Assembly (NCBI GenBank): GCA_037157565.1 | Contig: JAZHRO010000022.1 | Coordinates: 3,658,001 to 3,722,000, forward strand | Origin: Thalassia testudinum | Lineage: Eukaryota; Streptophyta; Magnoliopsida; Alismatales; Hydrocharitaceae | Length of the DNA: 64,000 nt | Reading direction: 5' to 3' | Part shown: one piece after another, positions 54,852 through 64,000 of the stretch | How positions within the stretch are numbered: position 1 is the first letter of the stretch | Layout: each line of letters starts with the position of its first letter | Position numbers and translations under genes: made by a program | The notes under the pieces: generated by a model | Told to the model about the DNA's origin: nothing | Database searches by the model: none | Seen by the model: the letters and a program-made list of their open reading frames with translations, nothing else

Positions 54852-57819
54852 TCACATGTCCTCGATAAGATGAACAATCTCGTCAGGTGGAGGAGGTTCC
54901 TGGGCCAAAAATGGCTTGAGGCACTGGCCATTTACCGTGGATATATGCCCACATTTTGGATCCTTGATCTGGACTACCCCATTAGGATATGGATGAATCA
55001 CAATATACGGGCCAGTCCATTTGTACTTGAGCTTCCCTGCAAACAGTTTTAATCGTGAATCAAACAACCAGACTCGCTGGTTGGGCATGAATGCTTTCCT
55101 CCGGATGTGGCGGTCATGAAAGGCCTTGGTCTTGTCCTTATATATTAATGCATTCTCATAGGCCTCCCACCGGATCTCTTCTAATTCGCTGAGCTGGAGT
55201 TTCCGTTCTTGACCTCCTGCATCGAGGTCAAGGTTACATTTTCGCACCGCCCAAAAGGTGCGGTGTTCCAGCTCTACTTGAAGGTGACAGGCCTTGCCAT
55301 ATACCATGCGATATGGTGACATTCCGAGTGGGGCCTTGTATGCAGTCCGATATGCCTAGAGTGCATCAACTAATTTGTCGGTCTAGTCCTTCCTATCTGG
55401 TCTAACCATCTTCTAGAGAATCAACTTGATCTGACGGTCAGACACTTTAGCCTGCCCATTGGTCTGCGGGTGATACGGGGTGGCTATACGGTGATGTACC
55501 CCGTATTTCTTCAATAATGACCTGAAATGGGCACGAATGAAGTGGCTTCCCCTGTCGCTAATCAGTGCATGGGGTATTCCGAATCTCGCAAAGATGTTCT
55601 GCCGTACAAAAGAAATGACGGTGTTATGGTCAGCCCATCTCGCCGGGATGGCCTCGACCCACTTCGAGACATAGTCAACAGCTAGTAATATGTACTCGAA
55701 CCCATGCGAGTTCGAAAAAGGGCCCATAAAATCAATGCCCCAGACGTCGAACACTTCTACGACCATGATGGGTTGGAGTGGCACCATGTCTCTCCTGGTC
55801 ATAGAACCGACCGACTGGCATCATTTGCAATGTTGAGCGTATTCATGTGTATCTCTGAAGATGGTTGGCCAGACAAATCCCGACTGCAAAATTTTTGCAG
55901 CAATTTTCCGTCCCAAGAAAAGACCACCACAAGCATCGTTGTGGCAAAAAGATAACACACGGGGGATCTCAGAGTCTGGGTTGCATCTTCGAATAATCTG
56001 ATCCGCTGCAATGCGGAAGACCAGTGGGTCATCCCAGAGGTAGTATTTGGCCTCTATAGTGAATTTGAGTTTCTGGTCCTTGGATAGGCTTGCAGGAATT
56101 TTGCCTGCGGCAAGGTAGTTCACAATATCCATGTACTAGGGGAACTCAACAGAATGAACTACCAAAAGAGATTCATCTGGAAATTGCTCATGGATAGGCA
56201 GGGAATAAGGAATGTGATCTTGGTCTAATTTGGATAGGTGATCCGCCACAACATTTTTCTTTCCGGCTTTGTTGCGGATTTCGATATCAAACTCCTGCAA
56301 TAGAAGGATCCATCTAATGAGTCGTGGTTTGGCATCCTTCTTTGCCAACAAATGTCGGAGGGCGGAGTGGTCAGTGAAAATGATGACCTTGGACCCTAAT
56401 AAATAAGATCTGAATTTCTCCAACTCGAATACTACTTCTAGCAGTTCCTTTTCGGTGACAGTGTAATTGCGCTGAGCCTCATTCAGCATCTTGCTAGCAT
56501 AGTATATGATGAAGGGTTGTTTCTCCCGACGCTAGCCTAAAACAGCATCGACGGCAAAATCAGAAGCGTCGCACATCATTTTGACATCAAGCGACCAGCT
56601 GGGTGGTTGGAGAATCGGGGAGTCGGAAACAGCGCTTCGTAAAGTCTCGAAGGCGCTGAGACATGAGGTGTCAAATTCAAATGGGGCATCGGCAACCAGG
56701 AGATTCGTTAAGGGTCGTGCAATTTTTGAGAAATCACGTATAATCTCCGATAAAAGCCCACGTGACCCAAGAATGATTTGGTCTGCTTGACCGAGCTAGG
56801 TGGCGGCAAGTGGGAGATAATCTTTGATTTTGCTCGGTCGACCTCGAGTCCATTTTTAGAGATCCTGTGCCCTAGTACTATGCCATCCCTCACCATGAAA
56901 TGGCTTTTCTTCCAGGATAGTACTAGGTTTACCTCAATACACTGTTTCAGGATCTTGGTGAGATTATCAAGACAAGATGCGAAATCATCTCCGAAAATGA
57001 AGTCATCCATGAATACCTCCACATAGTCCCCGATCATGTCAGAGAAGATGGCCATCATACAATGCTGAAATGTCGCTGGTGCGTTGCAGAGGCCAAAGGG
57101 CATCCACTTCAAGGCGAATGTTCCAAAGGGGCATGTGAATGTGGTCTTGTCTTGATCTTTCGGGCTAATCGCTACTTGATTATACCCGGAGTATCCATCC
57201 AGAAAGCAGAAGAAACTACGTCCGGTTAACCGTTCCAAGATCTGATCAATGAATGGCAAAGGAAAGTGATCCTTCTGGGTAGCCGTGTTCAGTTTCCTGT
57301 AGTCGATGCAGACCTGCCAAGATGTCGCAGTGCGGGTCAGGATGGATTTGAGCTTATCATTCTTTATTACGGTGAGTCTTGCTTTCTTGGGCACTATCTG
57401 GATCGGACTCACCCATTGGCTGTCTGAGATTGGGTATACAATACTTGCATCTAGCCATTTGATGATCTCCTTCTTAACAACTTCTAACATATTCGGTTAA
57501 GCCGTCATTGAGGCTGTCTCGAAGGTTTCACCCCCTCATCAGTGTAAATGTGATGAGTGCAATACGAGGGGTGAATACCGTGGAGATCAGCAATACTCCA
57601 CCTGATAGTAGCCCTATGGTCTTGAAGGACAGAAATCAATTGATGTTCCTGTTCTTGGGTTAGGTGGGCATTGATAATGACTGGGTATGTCTCACTTTTG
57701 CCCAAGAACACATACTTGAGTGAGTTAGGTAAGGGCTTCAATTCAATTACGGGTGGGTCAAAGTCAGAAATGAGAGTGGGAGGAGCAGAATTGAGGGTGG
57801 GAATCTGTTGATCCATGTG
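54852..57819 (-). pseudogene. pol: Element F pol, main part: RT, RNase H, integrase
   Basis: Reading leftward: MDQQIPTLNSAPP linker, KPLPNSLKYVFLGKSETYP, RT with [20 protein letters not shown] and FMDD (one residue shorter than relatives just after it), RNase H ([20 protein letters not shown]), zinc finger CHNDACGGLFLG, and integrase core [11 protein letters not shown]. The catalytic Glu is replaced by Lys ([10 protein letters not shown]), and the normal SDGGSHF reads SDRGSHF. The C-terminal [11 protein letters not shown] module ends at a TGA (54852). Frames change near 57500 and near 56745, and a TGA sits in the zinc finger near 55820. Confidence 0.9.
57815..57819. repeat. Target-site duplication of the solo LTR, left copy (ATGTG)
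   Basis: ATGTG precedes TGTAATTCCC and recurs at 59543-59547. Confidence 0.9.
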
Positions 57820-59542
57820 TGTAATTCCCTACTTGGAGGGGGTGAGATCAGTGTGACGTAAAAAATGCGAAATTGAAAATATACCAATCTCACAAAATAA
57901 ACAATCATACAAAGTACACAGAGATTTTTAGGTGGAAACCCAAACCGGGTGAAAACCACCACCTAACCCTCTCGAGTTAGGATTTTTCGATCAACCAAGT
58001 TGATCAAATCCACTAATCCGAATCACTTAAATGAGGGTGATTCAACCTCAATTACAACCACGCTACTTTATACAAGGGTAGCGTACCTTAAACCCCTTCT
58101 CTTCACGAGAAGGATTTTCTCCCACGAAGGAGACGGGAATTCGCAAAGCGAATACCCAACCAAATAATAAAGTAAAATAACAAATATAGTCCTATAGAGT
58201 CAACAAAGATTTAAACCTAGCTTCTATAGGAATTAGGAAACTCCCCTTTGATGGAAGTGCGTCAAATCGATGACGTGGGTGTGTGAGCTACACGACGGCG
58301 CAACGTCGCTCTCGTGAACTACGGCGGGAGAGAGGGTGCGCAAATGCTTGATGCTCTCTAGATGAAGAACTTGAGCTTGGAGAGCAAGAGCTTACTTCTT
58401 AGGATCAAGAGACACAAAATGGTGTGAAAGTGTATTACTAGGTGTATGTTTGAGTGTCAAAGGCTCCCCTCTATTTATAGAGGCCTTAGGAAGGCTTTGG
58501 AAGGCCTTGGAAGGCTTCCATAGCCGTTGGGTGCAAAGCCCAAGGGAATCAGCCTGAAATCAGGAACAATCATTATATTGACAGGGTTATCAGACGTTTG
58601 ATCCTGGCATCGGACATCTAGAAAACCAGTTTAAGATGCCTGGGAACAAAATCAGATGTCTTATTTTAGGCTGGTTTCTTCCTCACTTGAAACAGATCTA
58701 AACAGGGTTCTAGTGCAAATCCATCAGACGACATACAGGACGTCTGGAACTATGTCTGGACATCTGGAAACCTACTATTTCTGCGGGAATGGATTTCCAA
58801 GAGATTGCAACGGCTATAAGATCTTTGAAAAGAGATTTTGGGTCAGCCGAGGCAAAACGGTCATTTATCAGACGTCTGGAAACACTTACGGACGTCTGAT
58901 AAGGCTCTAACAGTCATACCCTTCAGTGTTTGTTAAGCCAGCCAACGGTCCACTAATTGGACGTCTGGCAAAATTATCAGACATCTTCTAAGATGTCTGG
59001 ACTAAGGTCTGGACGTCTGATTTCATCAGACAGAACTAACTAAGTTCAGCCTAAATGTTATCGGACGTCTGAATCAATAGTCAGACGTCTTAAAACTCAT
59101 TATCAGAAGTCTGATTTTGAGATTAGACATCTGAAAAGGCTATTTGAACCCTATATTGGTTTTCTAACTTCCCTACAGAAAACCTAAGTATCCTAGGGTT
59201 GTGTAGGTGTTCCTGGGACTACTGTTAGGGTACTTTGAGGCTCTTTAACATGATGTTCTAAGGAATAAAAAGAGCAAGGAAATAAAGACAAAAGTACATC
59301 AAAGAAATAAACAGAATTCTATCTTATTCTTCTTGAACTTCCATCTTCAATCTATCGCTCCTCGCTAATCTCCTCTATTCTCCATCAAGCCCCTCCAATC
59401 TGTCCTGGATGCGAGCTCGAACTCCGTCTAATCACGTCTCCATTTGCAATTTGCCTGAAATCTAATACTCCAAGTGCAAATGTTAAATGACACGTGTTTT
59501 GTTATCATCAAAACAAACGATCGCGGTGCACTAGCACCAACA
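57820..59542 (-). mobile_element. Solo LTR of another family, inserted in F pol
   Basis: 1723 bp, starting on the minus strand TGTTGGTGCTAGTGCACCG and ending TTACA, with ATGTG on both sides. There is no internal region, PBS or PPT, so it is a solo LTR left by recombination between two LTRs. The start is of a type common in plant Copia and some Gypsy LTRs; I cannot tell which. It contains an array of GACGTC motifs (58738-59090). Insert plus duplication is 1728 bp, a multiple of three, so F's pol frame is kept on both sides. Confidence 0.85.
58738..59092. promoter_or_regulatory. Array of GACGTC motifs in the solo LTR
   Basis: Seven exact GACGTC sites in about 350 bp, mostly as GGACGTCTGG or CAGACGTCTG, plus GACATC and GATGTC variants. 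GACGTC is the C-box core bound by plant bZIP proteins; binding here is inference. Confidence 0.5.
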
Positions 59543-60310
59543 ATGTGTACGTGAATTCCCGCTGAGTCGCTCCCTGTGGAATTATTGGTTGTGACTGCGT
59601 TAACGGGAAACCCGTTAGCTATGGTCACGTCTTCCTGCAACAACAAGGGCGATTCAGTAATGTCTGGATCATGATAGCTGGATTTAGGGGTGCTATGGTC
59701 AGAAGCACACCCTAAACAGTCAGATCCTCTGGGAGATATGTGTAGTGCTGTGGTCTCAGTCTCATGTGGATTGAGGTCCAAGAACCCTGATAGTGCAGAC
59801 GAATGAGACATTGGGTCATCACAAAGGAGCCCAATGTTGCCATAGTATGTCGAATCTTCGTCTTCACCATCCTCCTCTATTCGATCATAGTCGAAGTTCT
59901 TTGCTACCCTGAATATGTCAAGTCGAAGTCGCTCATTGCCTAGGGCTATCTCCATACACCCGGATTCACGATCAATGTTTACTCGGGCTGTAGCCAGAAA
60001 TGGGAGACCCAAAATAATTGGTGCATCTCGAAGATTAGGAGGAACTTCCATATCGAGAATGAAAAAATCTGCGGGAAAGCTGAACCCGAGGACTTTCACG
60101 AACACGTTCTCAACCACCCTCCTTGATGTTTTGACTAATCTGTCAGCTAGCTGAATCGTGACCGAGGTGGGCTTCGACTCCCCAAATCAAAATCGATCAA
60201 ATACGGTAGTGGGAGTTAGGTTGATGGATGAACCCAGATCTAGAAGGGCCTGATCAAATGGAGAATCCTGCAAGAAGCAGGATATGAGTGGGGTACCAGG
60301 GTCTTTCTTC
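59543..60310 (-). pseudogene. Element F protease region
   Basis: It contains LDLGSSINLTPTTVFDRF (near 60240-60190) with a stop just after it, then an open frame from 60117 with ILDMEVPPNLRDAPIILGLP and FLATARVNID, shared with A, D and E. It is in a different frame from gag. The solo LTR separates it from RT. Confidence 0.82.
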
Positions 60311-62609
60311 TTCGGTGGTAAAGTCAGCTAGAATCATGGCGCTAAGCCTCTTTCGACAGTACCTCCTGTCGTCCAATTCTCGGTTGTCGCTTCAGGGTAC
60401 AATAGTCCCTGAAGAACCTAGCAACAGCGAGAATGTGATTGATTGCCTCGAGGAGGGGGACCTGAATATGTACTTCCTTGAACATTGATTTCAGGTCCTC
60501 AAAATTCCGTGTGTCCTTTTTCCGTACTACATTTCGTGTCAGAGCCTCGGGAAAAGGGACGGGAATCTCAAGGTTAAGTGGCCTCTTACCCTTATCTACC
60601 GCAGTTGGCTACTGAGATGATGGAGTCGATCCCACCTGCGGTGAAGGGTGGGAAAAATCAGAACCCACGTGCCTAAGTGGTGGGTCAAATGTCTTCCTTC
60701 CACTCCTCAAAGAGACAGCATGTGCATCAGCTTGCTGTCCATGAGGTGGTGGGGGAGTGGAAGGGGCAGAATACGTGGGGTTCTGCAAAGGCAGCTGGCC
60801 TTGCACGTAACCAGGTGATGTAGGAGGCACCTGTAGTATGGCGTGTGCCTGTCCCTGCAGTGCCTAAAACCTAGGCAAGGCACCCTGGTTTTGCACATAT
60901 CGAGGATTCGGGACGGGTTGGGAGGGCAAGGCTCCCTAAGTCCTATGCTCCTGCAACAGCTGGTTCTACGTGTTTTGTATAGTCTGTTTCTGATCAGCCA
61001 TCGCCTTCATAATCTGCAAGCTATCTTGTGTGGATTTCCTCATTGATTCTTGCAGCTCCTCTTTCAATGCCTCCAAAGGGTCAGCCCGCTTTGGAGGGTG
61101 GTTGGCAGCTTGGTGCAGTGGCTGGTATAAAGAGAGGGGTTGCTGCTGCTGAGACGGGAATTGCTGCTGCCTAGGGTATGTGTTTTGCGCATTCCTGTAT
61201 TGCCTGGTCTGGTAGTTTGGATCTTGATGTGGTCTCTGTGAATTACCAGACCAGGAGTTCGGATGCTGGCGCCAACCAGGGTTATACGTCTTTGAATACG
61301 GGTTATTACGCTTGTATCCTTGGATAGCACTGACGTCCTCATAGGCCGAAGATGTCTGAAATGTATATCCGTCAAGGGGATATGCATTATAATCTGCAGG
61401 TGGCACGTAACCCTGGTCGTAGGGTGCCATATTTGGATTATTTACGAGATCCTGATATGCGAGATCTCATAAATATGGAGAAGAAGCCTCCCGAGTGAGT
61501 AGATTAACTCGAGCAGGAGGGGCTCGGGGTGCATAGGAGGGTCTTGAGGTGGCAGAGCTCAAGTCAGATTGACCCTGACTAATCTAGTCAATCTTTTTCT
61601 CTATTAGGTTTATTCTACCTAGCTGCTTGACGATGATATCCATGTTGACTCGAATAGACTCGGTGTGAGCCTTGTGGACACCAACCCGCTGCTGATCAGG
61701 CCACTGGAACTAGTTCATGGATGCGGCATTCATCGAGTTCTCCGCTAATGATTTGAACAGCTCAAATGCGCTGTTCTCGTCTTTCGCGAGGAAATTCCTG
61801 CCGCTAGATGCATCGGCCAGATACCGATGTGTGTCATCCAGCCCATGGTAAAAGATCTGAGCCAGGTGCCATCTGGGTATACCATGGTGCGAACATTTTC
61901 GGAGGTCATGAAATCTGTCCCAAGCTTCATGTAACTTCTCCCCAGCTCCCTGGGAGAAAGTTGTGATTGCGCGCCACATTGCGTTTGTTCGACCGATTAG
62001 GAAGAACTTTTGCAGGAATTCACGTCGTAATTCCGACCAGGTTCCAATTGGCTTCCCAATGGTCTTTAACCAGTATGAAGCTTTGTCCCTCAGAGAGAAC
62101 GGGAAAAGCTTCATTAGAACAATCCCAAGATCAATATTCCTGGGTCGAATCGTTTCAGCGAGTCGACTCAGGTCCTCAAGGTGCTGGAATGGATCCTCGC
62201 TTGAGTTCCTATAGAACTGAGTGCTGATCAACCCAATCACATTGGGCTTGAGCTCAAACGCATCTCCACCTGCGGGAATTCTGGCTAAAGGTGCGATGAT
62301 TTGTGTGGCTGGGTCGTAGAAATCCCACAGTTGTTCTCCTCGCGGTGGGTGCTGCATCCTGTCAAGTGCCGTCAAGATGCGATCCATGCTCTGCTGATGC
62401 CACTCCTCGGATTTAGCTACCCAGGCTTTCAGATGAGCCATCGGGTCCAGATTCTCGATATCCTGACCCGGTCTAGGTTTAGGATTTGCCATGGTGGCTC
62501 TGGGAGTAGAAGTGGGGGGGGAAGATGGCCTTAGCGAGGTGACTCGCCTCCTTGGGAGTGGCTCCCAAGGTCCAACCAAGTGAGGTCTAAGTGACCTCCT
62601 TCCTTGCAT
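60311..62609 (-). pseudogene. gag: Element F gag (decayed)
   Basis: Starts MQGRRSLRPHLVGPWEP at 62609. The capsid-type region reads DPFQHLEDLSRLAETI, LFPFSLRDKASYWLKTIGKP and LQKFFLIGRTNAMWRA. The tail has SKTYNPGWRQHPNSWSGN and a Gln-rich stretch (61120-61180), then SLRSGRKTFDPP. The first 299 codons are open; a TAG at 61710 and later stops break the same frame, and a frame change lies between about 60600 and 60250. No zinc knuckle is seen. Confidence 0.85.
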
Positions 62610-64000
62610 ACACCACCCAACCCCTGGGTTTGTGTAGCCAAGCAGGACAAGGTTAAGGCCCTGTCAATCAAATGATCCTTATGGATCAGGTGACCAGATT
62701 TTTCATTAGAAGTTCAAATTCCTGAAGAAAGATTCGTCGTTCAACCGACTGAAAGTGATTCCCGCCTCTCAAGGTAACCCAGCCAGTCCAGTTATGAGGG
62801 GACTAAGGGGAAGGTTCTTCCTTTAGTTTACGCCTCCGGTTCCATTAACCCCTGAGCTGCAGTCGTTTGACACTACCCCACTGACTTAGTCACCAGGTTT
62901 GGCAAGAGCGGTTGCAAACACCCAGTAGTATGACAACGAATTCGGGTTGATTTCGTGTTTTACAATTGATTTTAGCCCATTTTCTTCAGTGGGGTTTTCT
63001 CTTAGTGAGTGGCCCATAAGGTGACCAAGCTCACCAGCTAAGTACTAGACTTGATTAAGTCTAGGTTATCCCAAAGTGTGGTCTCTAAGTTGTAACCCTA
63101 AAGGTTCAACCTAAGGTTCATGCACTTCTAGGGTTTGTTCTATTTCAGCAGACCACAAAAGTAATGTTCGTTCTCTGACAATAATTGGAATTCAATTAAC
63201 TAGAAATTTTGCGAGTAGATTCATTTTTCAATTATCTTTCCATAGAATATTTTTTTGGAATTTTTACTATTTCAACCGAATTTTTAGGAATTTTTGTACG
63301 TCAAGGGGGTCAGATTTGGAATTTTGACCCCTAGTCGATTTTTTGCTTTGAAATAGTATCAAATGACCTTCAAAAATTCAGGAAAAATATTGAAAATAAA
63401 GCCAATGAGATCAAATTTCAAACTCCACAATTTTTAGTCAAAAGAGATTCACAGATTTCTCGAAATTACTTTTTGAAATTTGAAAAATCTCGAATCTGGG
63501 TCAGTCTGACCCCTATGCACTTCATGAATTTTTAAAAATTTTATACTTGAAATTTTCTCAAATGAACAGTGGCATTTGAAGGATGGTTTGAAAATGAAGG
63601 TTTGGCCCAAATTTTAAAATTTTTTGCTCACTAATTTTTCAGCAATCGAATTTTTAAATCAGACTTGAAATCTGGCTGAAAAATTAGAAGATGGTGGAAA
63701 AGCTCTTAAAGAGGTTTGAGTTTGAAATCTAAGCTTTCCACCAAAAAAAATATTTTTTTTTTCAAAACTTTTGCATGTTTTTTTTTTCAAAAAAAAAATT
63801 TCAAAGGATTCAAAGAAAATATCTTTTTTTTTCTTTTTCGAACTAACCTAAGATTCAAAAAGGAAACCTAATCTAGAATTTTTTCAAAATTTTTTTTTTC
63901 TCTTTTCCGAAAATGAGTAAAATCTTTTTTTTTTAACGAAATTGTAGAAAGTAAATCTATTCCTAGGGTTCAGAAAAAAAGCACTACTCTAAGAGATTGT
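62610..64000 (-). other. 5' leader of element F (runs off the window)
   Basis: Non-coding. Near 62800-62840 the minus strand matches the B leader (ggaggcgtaaactaaaggaag against ggaggcgcaagtcaaaggaag). From 63220 on it is very A/T-rich with many aattttt runs. No PBS is present before 64000, so the 5' LTR lies outside. Confidence 0.65.

Noticed and set aside
62610..64000. A further gene or LTR at the right edge
   Set aside because: The A/T-rich sequence has no PBS, no TG...CA boundary and no long frame; it reads best as F leader.

Overview
The window is repeat-packed flowering-plant intergenic DNA. I found no host gene, no genuine tRNA or rRNA gene and no CRISPR array. Nearly every base belongs to a retrotransposon. 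Most are Athila-like Ty3/Gypsy elements, recognised by a tRNA-Asp primer-binding site, an LDLGAS-type protease, an FMDD reverse transcriptase, a DD35E integrase without a chromodomain, and aggcatggggg polypurine tracts. There is also one LINE and one solo LTR from a different family. The species cannot be told from the sequence.

The elements are nested. Element A (1695-15395, minus strand) is complete: two near-identical LTRs of about 2.76 kb and a perfect TCGGG target duplication. It sits inside an older related LTR (A0: 1-1694 plus 15401-16585). A0 sits inside the left LTR of element B (16586-24182, plus strand). B sits inside a LINE (minus strand, 24183-28212 plus 36178 to about 36900). 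Element C (28213-36172, plus strand, TSD GGGCC) is a second insertion in the same LINE. The LINE appears to have split the 3' LTR of element E (minus strand). Remains of E flank an LTR-less gag-pol body D (about 41905-49489, plus strand), and E's gag is cut by element F (minus strand, from about 50742 past the right edge). F's pol is split by a solo LTR (57820-59542, TSD ATGTG).

A, D, E and F carry gag-pol. In A it is one frame broken by three stop codons; in D, E and F it is badly decayed. B and C carry no gag-pol. In its place each has one long, acidic, Tyr/Ser/Pro-rich reading frame with no recognised domain, and the two frames look related near their C-termini. The non-coding ends of B match D, and those of C match F, so the window seems to hold two autonomous/non-autonomous pairs.

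The most interesting non-coding signals are: an antisense tRNA-Asp-like sequence at the U5 end of several LTR families, next to a primer-binding site for the same tRNA; two polypurine tracts per element with conserved hairpins; a repeated CCACCAAATA motif in the 3' region of the C/F pair; clusters of GACGTC and of long palindromes in LTRs. All calls come from reading the sequence by eye; no alignment or database search was run.
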